Shown: positions 1 through 9,456, counted from the stretch's first letter. The stretch: DNA of 33,041 nucleotides from an uncultured Collinsella sp. (GCA_900544725.1 UQWK01000023.1:1-33041); one strand, 5' to 3'. The notes: a model not told the origin generated them from the letters alone. A program made the numbers and translations.

Positions 1-1
1 G

Positions 2-2470
2 GCCGAGCGCGAGCGCATCGCTGCCGAGAAGGCACGCGAGGAGGAGCGCCGCCAGTTCGCCGCAGCCCAGGCTGCCGAGGAGGCCGCTCGCGCCGAGGCC
101 GAGGCCAAGAAGAAGGCCGAGCAGGAGCGCCTTGCCCGCGAGAAGGAGGAGGCTGCCCGCGAGGCCCAGCGTCGCGCCGTCCCCGCTTCCGATTCCGGTT
201 CGCGCTTCCGTTCGCTGCTCGACCAGATCGCCGCGCAGGAGACCGTACTCAAGGAGAAGAAGGACGCCGAGGACAAGGCCAAGGCCGAGCGCGCTGCCGA
301 GCGCGGCAACCGTCGTGGCGGCAACAACGACCGTCGCGGTGGCCGTCGTAACGCCCGCAACGGCTCCGATATCAACTCCGATCGCAATGCCTCCGAGAAC
401 CGTCCGCACAGCCATCGCACCAACGCCAGCAACAACGTCGCTGCCGGCATGGACTTCCCCAACCCCGACAAGCAGGGTAAGGGCAAGAAGCGCAAGGGTG
501 GTCACAACAACGAAGAGGACCACTACAGCCGCATGGCCCGCGAGGCCGAGGAGTACAGCCGCGAGAAGGTGCTCGAGGAGGCTCGTGCCGCCGTCGAGGA
601 GGCCTCTCGCGAGTCCACCGGCCGCCGCAAGAAGCGCAAGGAGAAGCGCGAGCGCGAGGCTGCAAAGGCTCAGGAGGAGCGCAAGATTGAGGAGGCGCTG
701 GCCCAGGGCGTGAACCCCGAGGACCTCGACGCCATCAAGGTCTCCCAGGGCGTTACCGTCCAGGAACTCGCCGAGGCACTCGACGTTCCGGCCAACGACA
801 TCATCAAGCGCCTGTTCCTGCTCGGCACGCCGCTTACCATGACGCAGTCCATGTCCGACGACCTCGTCGAGCTCGTCGCCGACGACCTGGGCCGTCAGAT
901 CAAGATCATCACCCCCGAGGAGGAGAACACCTTCTCGTTCTACGACGATCCCGCCGACCTCAAGCCGCGCGCCCCGGTCGTCACCGTCATGGGCCACGTC
1001 GACCACGGCAAGACGAGTCTCCTCGACGCTATCCGTCACACCGGCGTCGCTGCCGGCGAGGCGGGCGGCATTACGCAGGCCATCGGCGCTTCGCAGGTCA
1101 TGATCAACGATCGCAAGATCACCTTCATCGATACCCCTGGTCACGCCACCTTTACGGCCATGCGTGCCCGCGGCGCCAAGGTGACCGACATCGTCATTCT
1201 GATCGTGGCTGCCGACGACGGCGTCATGCCCCAGACCATCGAGTCGATCAACCACGCCAAGGCCGCCGGCGTTCCCATCGTCGTCGCCGTCAACAAGATC
1301 GATAAGCCGGGCGCCAACCCCGACCGCGTGCGCCAGGAGCTCACCGAGTACGGCATCATCCCCGAGGAGTGGGGCGGACAGAACATGTTCGTCAACATCT
1401 CGGCCAAGCAGAAGATCGGTATCGACGACCTGCTCGAGACCGTGCTGCTTCAGGCCGACGTGCTCGAGCTCAAGGCCAACCCCGATACCTTCGCTTCGGG
1501 CAACGTCCTCGAGGCCAAGCTCGACAAGGGCCGCGGGTCGGTTGCCACCGTGCTCGTGACCCGCGGTACCCTGCACGTGGGCGACACGCTGGTCGCCGGC
1601 CTCACCTATGGCCGCGTCCGCGCCATGCTCGACCCCAAGGGCAACGCCGTCACCGAGGCCGGTCCCTCCGACGCCGTCGAGATCCTGGGCCTGCAGTCCG
1701 TGCCCAACGCCGGCGACGAGTTCCGCGTGTTCGAGGACGAGCGCGAGGCCCGCGCCCTTGCCGACGAGCGTTCGCTCAAGGCCCGCATCGAGGAGCAGAG
1801 CCGCGTTAAGCACGTGACGCTCGAGAACCTCTTCGAGACCATTGCCGACGCCGAGGTCAAGGAGCTCAACCTGATCATCAAGGCCGACGTCCAGGGTTCC
1901 ATCGAGGCCCTTCAGGACTCGCTCGACAAGATGGACCAGTCCGAGGTGCGCATCAACACGATCCACTCCGCGGTTGGTGCCATCAACGAGACCGACGTCG
2001 TCCTGGCCGACGCCTCCAACGCCATCATCATCGGCTTTGGCGTTCGTCCCGACGGTAAGGCCCGCTCCGCTGCCGAGCGCGAGGGTGTCGAGATCCGTTG
2101 CTATGACGTCATCTACAAGTGCCTCGAGGATCTCGACGCTGCCCGTATCGGCATGCTCAAGCCCACCGAGGTCGAGGTCTCCACGGGTACTGCGACCGTT
2201 CTGGACACCTTCAAGGTGCCCAAAGTCGGTATCGCCGCCGGCGTCCGCGTCGAAGAGGGCGAGATCGCCGCGACCGATTCCGTGCGCCTGGTGCGCGACG
2301 GCATCGTGGTCTTCAACGGCAAGATCGCCTCGATGCGCCACTACAAGGACGAGGCCAAGAGCCTCAAGAGCGGCTCCGAGGGCGGCATTGGCCTGGAGAA
2401 CTTCCAGGACATCAAGCCCGGCGACCAGATCGAGGGTTACCGTATCGACCAGGTTGCCCGTACCGAGTAG
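2..2470 (+). CDS. infB: Translation initiation factor IF-2, 5'-partial
   Basis: IF-2 is the GTPase that brings initiator fMet-tRNA to the 30S subunit and promotes 50S joining. The frame is open from the left edge, so the start codon lies outside the window. The first ~150 visible residues are a charged Ala/Glu/Arg/Lys-rich segment with a Gly/Arg/Asn-rich patch, the low-complexity N-terminus typical of actinobacterial IF-2. An IF2_N-like helical domain follows (VQELAEALDVP, about 757-790). The G domain begins with GHVDHGKT at 992-1015, then DTPGHATF (switch II) and NKIDK. Domain II and the C-terminal fMet-tRNA-binding domains run to the TAG at 2468-2470. An internal ATG at 449 could suggest a shorter protein, but the reading frame and composition continue well upstream, so it is not the start. 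rbfA follows after 11 bases, the usual infB-rbfA pairing. Confidence 0.97.
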   Translation, partial: AERERIAAEKAREEERRQFAAAQAAEEAARAEAEAKKKAEQERLAREKEEAAREAQRRAVPASDSGSRFRSLLDQIAAQETVLKEKKDAEDKAKAERAAERGNRRGGNNDRRGGRRNARNGSDINSDRNASENRPHSHRTNASNNVAAGMDFPNPDKQGKGKKRKGGHNNEEDHYSRMAREAEEYSREKVLEEARAAVEEASRESTGRRKKRKEKREREAAKAQEERKIEEALAQGVNPEDLDAIKVSQGVTVQELAEALDVPANDIIKRLFLLGTPLTMTQSMSDDLVELVADDLGRQIKIITPEEENTFSFYDDPADLKPRAPVVTVMGHVDHGKTSLLDAIRHTGVAAGEAGGITQAIGASQVMINDRKITFIDTPGHATFTAMRARGAKVTDIVILIVAADDGVMPQTIESINHAKAAGVPIVVAVNKIDKPGANPDRVRQELTEYGIIPEEWGGQNMFVNISAKQKIGIDDLLETVLLQADVLELKANPDTFASGNVLEAKLDKGRGSVATVLVTRGTLHVGDTLVAGLTYGRVRAMLDPKGNAVTEAGPSDAVEILGLQSVPNAGDEFRVFEDEREARALADERSLKARIEEQSRVKHVTLENLFETIADAEVKELNLIIKADVQGSIEALQDSLDKMDQSEVRINTIHSAVGAINETDVVLADASNAIIIGFGVRPDGKARSAAEREGVEIRCYDVIYKCLEDLDAARIGMLKPTEVEVSTGTATVLDTFKVPKVGIAAGVRVEEGEIAATDSVRLVRDGIVVFNGKIASMRHYKDEAKSLKSGSEGGIGLENFQDIKPGDQIEGYRIDQVARTE

Positions 2471-2481
2471 GGGGTAGCGCT

Positions 2482-2892
2482 ATGAAGCAAACGCAGGCAA
2501 CCCGCCGTCTGGGCGAGCAGCTTCGCGAGAAGCTCGGTTATATCCTGCTCTTTGAGGTTTCCGATCCGCGTCTCGACCTGGTCACCCTGACCGCGGTCGA
2601 GGTCGCGGTGGACCGTTCGTTCGCGCGCGTGTACGTGTCGTGCGATGCGAGCCGCTACGACGAGGTCATGGAGGCGCTCGCCAGCGCCAAGGGCCGCATC
2701 CGCAGCCTGTTGGCCCGCTCGCTCGATTGGCGCGTCACGCCCGAGCTCGATTTTCGCATCGATCGCTCGACCGACGAGGCCGAGCGCATCACGCGTGCGC
2801 TGGAAAACGTTCCCGCCACGCTTGCGATCGAAAAGGACGAGGCCGGCTATCCCATAGCGGATGCCGCCCAGGAGGCAGCTTTAGATGACTAA
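2482..2892 (+). CDS. rbfA: 30S ribosome-binding factor A
   Basis: RbfA is a single KH-like-domain protein that binds immature 30S subunits and helps 16S rRNA 5'-end maturation. The 136-residue product starts MKQTQATRRLGEQLREKLGY and contains the family's SDPRL segment, then a basic KGRIRSLLARSL helix and ELDFRIDRSTDEAERI, which matches the family C-terminal region (ELxFxxDxS). The ATG is preceded by a G-rich SD (GGGGG) overlapping the infB stop region. The length is typical for the family. The last 8 bases overlap the start of the DHH phosphoesterase gene, so translation of the two is probably coupled. The infB-rbfA-nrnA-truB-ribF order is widely conserved in Gram-positive bacteria. Confidence 0.95.
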   Translation: MKQTQATRRLGEQLREKLGYILLFEVSDPRLDLVTLTAVEVAVDRSFARVYVSCDASRYDEVMEALASAKGRIRSLLARSLDWRVTPELDFRIDRSTDEAERITRALENVPATLAIEKDEAGYPIADAAQEAALDD

Positions 2893-3928
2893 TTCCGCCG
2901 ACCTCGCCTCGTGCGAGTCTGCAGATATTCAGCGACGCATCCTCGAGCTCATCGAGGGTGCGTCCTCCATTGCGATTTCGGGACATACGTCTCCCGACGG
3001 CGACGCCCTGGGCTCCGTGCTGGGCCTGGGCCTTTCGCTCATGAAGTTTTTCCCCAACAAGGACATTGCGCTGCTGCTGGCAGACGATGATCCGGTTCCG
3101 CGCATTTATCGCTTTATGGAGGGCTCCGATCGCCTGGTGCCGGCATCTGCGTACACTGGCAATCCTGACCTGTTCATTTCGGTGGACGTGCCGGTTGTCG
3201 AGCGCCTGAACAACTCCGCCGAGGTGCTCCGCCGCTCGTCGCATGTGGTGTGCTTCGATCACCATCCGGCGCGCGAGGAGTTTGCCGAGCTGAGTCTGAG
3301 GTGCATCGATGCCGCGGCCTGCGCCATGATCATCGATCGCTTCTTGGACAATTGCGGCATTGTCGCACGTGACAACATCGCGACCTGCCTGCTGTGCGGC
3401 CTGGTGACCGATACCGGTCGTTTTCAGTACCAGAACGCCGACGCCGCCGCATTCCATGCCGCATCGCGCCTGGTCGCGCACGGTGCCGATCCCGCACGCG
3501 TCGCGCTCGAGGTCTACCAGAGCATGCGCGTCGAGTTCTTGCACCTCAAGTCCATCGTTATGGGCCGCATCAAGACGGTGGCTCACGGGCGCGTGGCGTA
3601 TAGCTATGCGTACCAGAGCGACCTCGAGGCCTGCGGCGTCACTTCGGACGAGTGCGATGGCTTGGTCGACGTGGTGCGCTCGGTGATGGGCGTGGAGGTC
3701 TGCCTGTTCCTGAAGGGCATTGAGGGCGATACCAAGGTGCGCGGCAATCTGCGTTCCAAGGGCGACCTCAATGTGTCCGAGATCGCTGCTGCCTTTGGCG
3801 GAGGCGGGCATCCCGCGGCCGCCGGTTTCTCTAACAACGGAACGATTCTCGAGACGCTCACCGCGGCACTTCCCATGCTGGCCGAGCTGGTAGGGGAGGA
3901 TCCCGCTTCGGTGACCGTCGAGCTTTAA
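2885..3928 (+). CDS. nrnA: DHH/DHHA1 phosphoesterase, NrnA-type oligoribonuclease/pAp phosphatase
   Basis: NrnA enzymes degrade short RNA oligonucleotides (nanoRNA) and many also dephosphorylate 3'-phosphoadenosine 5'-phosphate, using Mn2+. The 347-residue protein has the DHH-superfamily motifs: SGHTSPDGDALGS at residues 32-44, FDHHP with the DHH at about 125-127, and a C-terminal DHHA1 domain ending in the substrate-binding GGGGHPAAAGF. Both halves are intact and the length is normal. The ATG sits 8 bases inside rbfA behind a GGAGG SD. The position between rbfA and truB is the usual one for this gene in Bacillota and Actinomycetota. The exact substrate range (nanoRNA, pAp or cyclic dinucleotide products) cannot be read from the sequence. 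Confidence 0.9.
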   Translation: MTNSADLASCESADIQRRILELIEGASSIAISGHTSPDGDALGSVLGLGLSLMKFFPNKDIALLLADDDPVPRIYRFMEGSDRLVPASAYTGNPDLFISVDVPVVERLNNSAEVLRRSSHVVCFDHHPAREEFAELSLRCIDAAACAMIIDRFLDNCGIVARDNIATCLLCGLVTDTGRFQYQNADAAAFHAASRLVAHGADPARVALEVYQSMRVEFLHLKSIVMGRIKTVAHGRVAYSYAYQSDLEACGVTSDECDGLVDVVRSVMGVEVCLFLKGIEGDTKVRGNLRSKGDLNVSEIAAAFGGGGHPAAAGFSNNGTILETLTAALPMLAELVGEDPASVTVEL

Positions 3929-3943
3929 CTTTTTGGATGGTAC

Positions 3944-4876
3944 ATGGCTCGTCGTACGCCTTCTCAATTGAATATGCTGCTCGCCGTCGATAAGCCGGTG
4001 GGCTGTACGTCCCACGATGTGGTCTCGCAGTGCCGGCGCGCCCTCCATGAGCGGCGCGTCGGCCATGCTGGTACGCTCGACCCCATGGCCTCGGGTGTCA
4101 TGGTGGTGGGCGTGGGGCAGGCCACGCGCCTGCTGGGTATGCTGACCCTCGATACCAAAAGCTACGTCGCCGACATCTCGTTTGGTGCCGAGACCAATAC
4201 CGATGACGCGGAGGGCGAGGCCGTCCGCACGGTTGCCGTTGCTCCCGAGTTGCGCGATCCCGCCTATGCCCGCGAGCGCTTGGCTGCCATGCTGGGCCCA
4301 CAGATGCAGGTGCCGCCGGCGTTTTCTGCCATCTCGGTCAACGGCGTTCGCGCCTACAAATCTGCTCGCGAGGGCAATGCGGTGGACCTGCCCCCGCGCC
4401 CGGTCGAGGTTTACGCCGCCGATCTGATCGCCGTGAGCGGCGAGGGCGATACGTGCGTCTGGACCGTGGCGTTTTCGGTAAGCAAGGGCACCTACATTCG
4501 TGCGCTTGCTCGCGACCTGGGTCGCGCTTGCGATAGCGCCGCACATATTTCCGCGCTTCGCCGCGCTGCTTCCGGCGTTGTTTCCATTGGCGCCTGCCAT
4601 GCGGTGGAGGAGCTTTCTCCCGAGTCCGCGGCCGGCTTCGCTCTGGATCCTATTGCCGCTTTGGGTGCCACACGCGTCGATTTGCCGGGCGACCTTGCCG
4701 ACGATCTGCTGTGCGGTCGCCGCATTCCCGTTGAGCGCGCGCTCGCGGCTTTCGATGCGTCGAAGGCGCCGTTTGCGCTCGTGCTCGATGGTGGACTCAA
4801 GGCGCTCGCCCGTATTGAGGGCGGCCGCTTTGTTATGGAGCATGTCTTTCCGCAGGCGATCGGCGGTGTTCGATGA
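3944..4876 (+). CDS. truB: tRNA pseudouridine(55) synthase TruB
   Basis: TruB isomerises U55 in the T-loop of nearly all tRNAs to pseudouridine and also helps tRNA folding. The 310-residue protein opens with a short basic lead followed by LLAVDKPVGCTSHDVV. Motif II is VGHAGTLDPMASG, with the catalytic aspartate at residue 46. FSVSKGTYIRALARDLG is the conserved RxLxxDLG region. The C-terminal third carries a PUA-like extension. The SD is weak (GGATGG, 3935-3940). A second ATG at 3974 lies just before the conserved LLAVDKP and would give a product 10 residues shorter. The TGA overlaps the ribF ATG by 4 bases (ATGA), indicating coupling with the FAD synthetase gene. Confidence 0.95.
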   Translation: MARRTPSQLNMLLAVDKPVGCTSHDVVSQCRRALHERRVGHAGTLDPMASGVMVVGVGQATRLLGMLTLDTKSYVADISFGAETNTDDAEGEAVRTVAVAPELRDPAYARERLAAMLGPQMQVPPAFSAISVNGVRAYKSAREGNAVDLPPRPVEVYAADLIAVSGEGDTCVWTVAFSVSKGTYIRALARDLGRACDSAAHISALRRAASGVVSIGACHAVEELSPESAAGFALDPIAALGATRVDLPGDLADDLLCGRRIPVERALAAFDASKAPFALVLDGGLKALARIEGGRFVMEHVFPQAIGGVR

Positions 4877-5880
4877 TGCTGGCCTCCCGCGAGCTCGCGC
4901 GTATCTTTTTCGCGGGCGAGTCGGATGAGGCCCGTATCGTTTCTGCCGATGCGTTTGATGGATGCGCGAGCTTGGGTGCGGCATCGATCGCCATCGGCGT
5001 GTTCGATGGCGTGCACCGGGGGCATCGCGAGCTCATTGACGCGGTTGTTCGCGATGCGCTTGCTCACGGTTGCCGCGCGGTCGTGGTCACGTTCGATCCC
5101 GATCCGGACGTTGTGGTCAGTTCTTCGCCCGCTCAAAAATTGATGACGACGGCCGACCGCCTGCATGCCCTGGCTCAAACCGGGGTCGATGCGGTGGTGG
5201 CCGTCCCCTTTACGCCTGCCGTGGCAGCGCTCGACCATGTCGGTTTTCTCGCGCTGCTGTCTCGTGTCGTTGACATTCGCTCTATTCGTGTCGGCAGCGA
5301 CTTTAGGCTCGGTCGCGGTGGCGCTTCGGGCGTTGCCGAGATGCGCGCCTGGGGTGCTGAGCGTGGCGTTGACGTGTATGGCCACGACCTTCTCTGCGTC
5401 GACGGGCAGACCATCTGTGCCACGCGTATTCGCCACGAACTGGGCCAAGCCCACGTGGAGCTGGCCGCCGAGCTGCTCGGCCGTCCCTATATGCTGCGCG
5501 GTGTTGTGGCGGCTGGCCGTCATGAGGGTTCCGACATGGGCTTTCCCACGGCAAACATCCAGGTGCCCGATGGCATCCAGGTGCCTGCCGATGGCGTCTA
5601 CGAGGGTCTGGTGCTGGTCGACGATACCGTGTGGCCCGCTGCCGTTAACGTGGGCCTGCCGCCGACGTATGCCGACGATGCCGCCTCGGCGCATCTCGAG
5701 GCCAACTTGATCGGCTATGCGGGTGACCTGTACGGCACTTCCGTGTCGCTGGCGTTTACGCGCTGGCTGCGTCCGTCTCGCGTGTTCGATTCGCTGGGCG
5801 AGTTGATCTCGACCGTCGAGGGTAATATCGAGGATATTCGTCAACATTTGGGCGAGCAGGGGGTGAGCATCCGTGATTAG
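4873..5880 (+). CDS. ribF: Bifunctional riboflavin kinase / FMN adenylyltransferase
   Basis: RibF phosphorylates riboflavin to FMN and adenylates FMN to FAD. The N-terminal nucleotidyltransferase domain shows IGVFDGVHRGHRELI (residues 41-55), which includes the ATP-binding HRGH element. It is followed by VTFDPDPDVVVS and the RVGSDFRLGRGG region. The C-terminal kinase domain shows RHEGSDMGFPTANIQV and the beta-barrel segments around VNVGLPPTY. At 335 residues both domains are complete. The gene starts ATGATG inside the truB stop. Its last 8 bases overlap the GTG start of dnaG, so truB, ribF and dnaG are tightly packed in one transcript. Confidence 0.95.
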   Translation: MMLASRELARIFFAGESDEARIVSADAFDGCASLGAASIAIGVFDGVHRGHRELIDAVVRDALAHGCRAVVVTFDPDPDVVVSSSPAQKLMTTADRLHALAQTGVDAVVAVPFTPAVAALDHVGFLALLSRVVDIRSIRVGSDFRLGRGGASGVAEMRAWGAERGVDVYGHDLLCVDGQTICATRIRHELGQAHVELAAELLGRPYMLRGVVAAGRHEGSDMGFPTANIQVPDGIQVPADGVYEGLVLVDDTVWPAAVNVGLPPTYADDAASAHLEANLIGYAGDLYGTSVSLAFTRWLRPSRVFDSLGELISTVEGNIEDIRQHLGEQGVSIRD

Positions 5881-8002
5881 CGATGAGGAAAAAGACCAGG
5901 TTCGCGCTGCGTCAGACCTGGTTGCCATCGTGCAGGAAACGGTTGAGCTCAAGCCCCGAGGTCATGAGTTCTGGGGCTGCTGCCCCTTCCATGGCGAAAA
6001 GACTCCGTCGTTTCACATTATCCCTGCCACGCAGGTGTGGCACTGCTTTGGCTGCGGCGAGGGCGGCGACGTCTTTACCTATATCATGAAGCGTGAGAAC
6101 CTGAGCTTTCCCGAGTCGATTCGCTATTTGGCCGATCGTGCTGGCATTGAGCTGCACGATACCGGTGCCCGCCGCGAGCGCGGCACCAAGCGCGCTCGCA
6201 TCTATGACCTGTGCGCCGAGACGGCCCAGTTCTACCACACCATGCTCATGCGCGGTAAGGACGGCCGCCCGCGCGAGTACTTTGCCAGCCGCGGTATGGG
6301 TGGCGACGTTTGCCGCCGCTACTGTTTGGGCTTTGCCCCAGGCCGCAATATGCTGGTGGCCCATCTGTCGCAGGCGGGTTTTACCCCGCAGGAGATGATC
6401 GATGCCAACGTGGCCGTGAGCCGCGGGCGCGGGCAGCTTGCCGATCGCTTTTACGACCGCGTGATGTTTCCTATCTTCGATGAGCAGGGCCACAACATCG
6501 CCTTTGGCGGCCGCATCATGGGTGACGGTCAGCCCAAGTACCTCAACACTGCCGAGACGAGCGTGTTCCATAAAAAGCGAAACCTCTATGGCTTTAACTG
6601 GGCCAAGGAGTTTATCGTTGCGCAGGATACCGCCATCGTGGTCGAGGGCTATACCGACTGCATTGCCTGCTGGGAAGCGGGGATCAAAAATGTTGTCGCC
6701 ACGCTGGGCACGGCGCTCACGGAGCATCATGTGAAGACGCTCACCCGTTTTGCCAAGCGCATCGTCTATATGTTTGACGGCGATGCTGCCGGTCAAAAGG
6801 CCGCGCGTCGCGCGATTCAGTTTATCGAGCAGGATTCGATGGACCTGCGCTGCGTGGTGCTACCCGACGGCAACGACCCCATGGAGTTCATCACGGCACA
6901 TGGCGGCGAGGCACTGCAGGAGCGCATCGATGCGGCCGAGCCCCTCATGGACTTTGTGTACCGTTCGCTGCAGGAGTCGAGTGACATCACCACGCCGGGC
7001 GGTCGCGCCAAGGCGCTCGAGGATGCGCTGACGCTCATCTATCCGCTGCGCGACAGCTACATGATCGACACGTACTTTATCCAGATTGCCGACCTGCTTG
7101 GCTTGGATCTGGAGACGGTGCGCGCGAGCTCGGGCCGCGTGTTCCGCGATGTCGCCAAGCGCGAGGATGCGGAGCGCCGCCGTGAGCAGAGCTACGAGCG
7201 TCAGCGTGCGCAGGCCGAGCGCTCCGGCGGCTCGCAGGGTCGAGGCTCGGGCGGCAGTGCGGCTGGTGCGCGCGATGTCGGCCGCGGTGCCTGGGCGTCC
7301 GGTGCGACGCCGCCGGTGTCCGTGCCGGTGGAGGAGGAACCGTACGACTACGTACCGCTCGACGCCTATGGCGCGGCTCCGGTCGAGGTCGTCGACGACC
7401 TGCCGCCGATTGATCTGCCGGCGGGAATGGATGGTGTGGCTCCGACTGACGATGCTTCGGGCACGTCGATGCCCCCGGCGGCGCCGATCGTGCTCACCGA
7501 TCTGGAGCGGAAGTCCCTGGCGGGGGAGCGCGAGCTGCTTACCATGCTCACCAGCTTTCCCGACCTGTTCCGCACATATGCGGACCGCATCTGTTCGATT
7601 GAGTGGGTCGACCCGCGTCACGAGTCCATTGCGTGGGCCGTGCTGGCGATGCCGCCGGGCACCGATCCTGCGGCCTGCATGGATGCGGCGCGCGCGGTGT
7701 GTCCCGAGGCAGCCTCACTTGTCAGCGCCGGGCGCATCTCGGCGACGAGCAAGCACCCGACCGAGACGAACATCGTCTTTATGCTCGATACGCTCGAGCT
7801 CTACACCATCAAACGTCGCATGCGAGCTGCGCAGGCCAAGTTGCGCCAGGACCGTTCACTCGACGATGAGGCCCGTCGCGTGCTGACGATGCAGGCGGTG
7901 CAAGACTCACAGCGCCAGCGGGAGCTCCAAAAGTCGATCGGCGGCGTGGCCGACCCGTTCCGTTTGATCGGTTTGGAGACCGCAGGTGCCGATCAGGCCT
8001 AG
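5873..8002 (+). CDS. dnaG: DNA primase
   Basis: DnaG makes the RNA primers for replication. The N-terminal CHC2 zinc finger is intact: C37, H40, C58 and C61 in CPFHGEKTPSF...WHCFGCGEGG. The central catalytic core has the TOPRIM domain, with VVEGYTD (E258) and MFDGDAAGQKAARR (DGD at 302-304). Residues ~440-540 form a low-complexity Gly/Ser/Ala/Pro linker that leads to a helical C-terminal domain resembling the DnaB-binding region. The total of 709 residues is long for the family, mainly because of that linker. I chose the GTG at 5873 because ISDEEKDQVRAASDLV matches the expected N-terminus and a GGGGG SD precedes it. It overlaps ribF by 8 bases. rpoD lies downstream, giving the classic dnaG-rpoD macromolecular-synthesis pairing. 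Confidence 0.96.
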   Translation: MISDEEKDQVRAASDLVAIVQETVELKPRGHEFWGCCPFHGEKTPSFHIIPATQVWHCFGCGEGGDVFTYIMKRENLSFPESIRYLADRAGIELHDTGARRERGTKRARIYDLCAETAQFYHTMLMRGKDGRPREYFASRGMGGDVCRRYCLGFAPGRNMLVAHLSQAGFTPQEMIDANVAVSRGRGQLADRFYDRVMFPIFDEQGHNIAFGGRIMGDGQPKYLNTAETSVFHKKRNLYGFNWAKEFIVAQDTAIVVEGYTDCIACWEAGIKNVVATLGTALTEHHVKTLTRFAKRIVYMFDGDAAGQKAARRAIQFIEQDSMDLRCVVLPDGNDPMEFITAHGGEALQERIDAAEPLMDFVYRSLQESSDITTPGGRAKALEDALTLIYPLRDSYMIDTYFIQIADLLGLDLETVRASSGRVFRDVAKREDAERRREQSYERQRAQAERSGGSQGRGSGGSAAGARDVGRGAWASGATPPVSVPVEEEPYDYVPLDAYGAAPVEVVDDLPPIDLPAGMDGVAPTDDASGTSMPPAAPIVLTDLERKSLAGERELLTMLTSFPDLFRTYADRICSIEWVDPRHESIAWAVLAMPPGTDPAACMDAARAVCPEAASLVSAGRISATSKHPTETNIVFMLDTLELYTIKRRMRAAQAKLRQDRSLDDEARRVLTMQAVQDSQRQRELQKSIGGVADPFRLIGLETAGADQA

Positions 8003-8055
8003 ATGTTGTGGTCAACCAGCGTATTCTCGCCTATATCCTGTCTTTATTTTGGGTA

Positions 8056-8065
8056 TAGACGTCTA
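8056..8065. promoter_or_regulatory. Short perfect palindrome in the rpoD leader
   Basis: TAGACGTCTA is a perfect 10-base palindrome 47 bases before the rpoD GTG. The 110-base dnaG-rpoD gap must hold any rpoD promoter. A possible -10 (TAAAGT, 8075-8080) follows, but I see no good -35 at normal spacing. Operator function is only a suggestion from position and symmetry. Confidence 0.25.
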
Positions 8066-8112
8066 CGTGTGTGCTAAAGTATTGAGTCCTGTGGACTACG
8101 AAGGGAGAATCT

Positions 8113-9456
8113 GTGCCAAAAAAGACTGAGAGCACGGGTACTGGGCTGGAATCCTACGTTGCAAAGCTCATGGGCAACGGCTCAAACAGGACTTCGGTAA
8201 CCGAGGACGAGATTCAGGTCGCCCTGAAGGATATCGATGTCTCTGATGAGCAGCTCAACGCGGTGTATTCCGCGCTGCGCAACAGCGGCATCCAGATTAT
8301 CTCCGCGAGCGGAAACGACGACGCCCCGATGGGCGTCGACGATGACGATAACGATACCGACGATTTCGATGACGACGACGAGCACGATTCCGGCTCGCTT
8401 GACGATCACGAGCTTAAGATGGCCCGCCAGGCCGATGCCGAGATGGGCTCTTCCAAGAGCAAGAAGAAGCGCACCGTGCGCACGTCTCGTTCGCGTTCGC
8501 GCGTGCGCGGCATCGATGCTTCCACGGTGATGCTGACCGGCGACCCGGTTCGTATGTATCTCAAGGAGATCGGTAAGGTCGACCTGCTGACCGCATCTGA
8601 AGAGGTCGATCTGGCCATGAAGATCGAGGCCGGTCTCGAGGCTACCGAGAAGCTTGAGGCTGCCGAGGCAGGCGAGATCGAGCTCACCCGCGCCGAGATG
8701 CGTCGTCTTACGCGTATTGAGAACGTTGGTCTTGAGGCCAAGCAGGCGCTCATCAGCGCAAACCTGCGTCTGGTCGTCTCCATCGCCAAGCGCTATGTCG
8801 GCCGTGGCATGCTGTTCCTGGATCTGATCCAGGAGGGCAACCTCGGTCTGATTCGCGCCGTCGAGAAGTTCGACTACCAGAAGGGCTTCAAGTTCTCCAC
8901 GTACGCCACGTGGTGGATCCGTCAGGCCATTACGCGCGCTATTGCCGACCAGGCACGTACCATCCGTATCCCCGTGCACATGGTCGAGACCATCAACAAG
9001 CTCGTCCGCGTGCAGCGCCAGCTCCTCCAGGACCTGGGTCGCGACCCGACCCCCGAGGAGATCGGTGCCGAGATGGACATGAGCGCCGACCGCGTCCGCG
9101 AGATCCAGAAGATTTCGCAGGAGCCCGTGTCGCTCGAGACCCCGATCGGCGAGGAAGAGGATTCCCAGCTGGGCGACTTTATCGAGGACTCCCAGGCTAT
9201 CGTCCCGCCCGATGCCGCCAGCTTCTCCATGCTGCAGGAGCAGCTCACCCAGGTGCTCGATTCGCTTGCCGATCGCGAGCGCAAGGTTATCGAGCTGCGC
9301 TTTGGTCTCGTTGACGGACATCCCCGCACGCTCGAGGAAGTCGGTCGCGAGTTTGGCGTCACGCGCGAGCGTATTCGCCAGATCGAGTCCAAGACCCTGG
9401 CCAAGCTCCGCCACCCGAGCCGCTCGAGCAAGCTGAAAGACTACATCGAAAGCTAG
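8113..9456 (+). CDS. rpoD: Primary sigma factor RpoD (SigA type)
   Basis: This is the housekeeping sigma factor of RNA polymerase. The N-terminal part has a short helical 1.1-like region, then a strongly acidic Asp-rich stretch (about residues 70-99) and a basic KKKRTVRTSRSRSRVRG segment. Region 1.2 follows (DPVRMYLKEIGKVDLL). Regions 2.1-2.4 are intact (NLRLVVSIAKRY, GLIRAVEKFDY, FSTYATWWIRQAI), which is the core-binding and -10-recognition part. Region 3 and region 4 follow, with the helix-turn-helix TLEEVGREFGVTRERIRQIE. The 447-residue length fits group 1 sigma factors. The start is a GTG preceded by AAGGGAG. The gene is separated from dnaG by 110 bases and ends in a strong terminator, so it may be transcribed both from its own promoter and by readthrough. 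Confidence 0.97.
   Translation: MPKKTESTGTGLESYVAKLMGNGSNRTSVTEDEIQVALKDIDVSDEQLNAVYSALRNSGIQIISASGNDDAPMGVDDDDNDTDDFDDDDEHDSGSLDDHELKMARQADAEMGSSKSKKKRTVRTSRSRSRVRGIDASTVMLTGDPVRMYLKEIGKVDLLTASEEVDLAMKIEAGLEATEKLEAAEAGEIELTRAEMRRLTRIENVGLEAKQALISANLRLVVSIAKRYVGRGMLFLDLIQEGNLGLIRAVEKFDYQKGFKFSTYATWWIRQAITRAIADQARTIRIPVHMVETINKLVRVQRQLLQDLGRDPTPEEIGAEMDMSADRVREIQKISQEPVSLETPIGEEEDSQLGDFIEDSQAIVPPDAASFSMLQEQLTQVLDSLADRERKVIELRFGLVDGHPRTLEEVGREFGVTRERIRQIESKTLAKLRHPSRSSKLKDYIES

Noticed and set aside
449..2470. ATG at 449 as the infB start
   Set aside because: The same frame continues to the left edge with the charged low-complexity composition expected of an IF-2 N-terminus, so the gene starts outside the window.
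2789..4984. 731-codon minus-strand open frame opposite nrnA and truB
   Set aside because: Both plus-strand genes have clear catalytic motifs. The antisense product is His/Arg/Ala-rich and unlike any family.
8341..8395. GA-rich Asp-coding repeat in rpoD as a regulatory DNA tract
   Set aside because: It encodes the acidic N-terminal stretch common in actinobacterial primary sigma factors and needs no further explanation.
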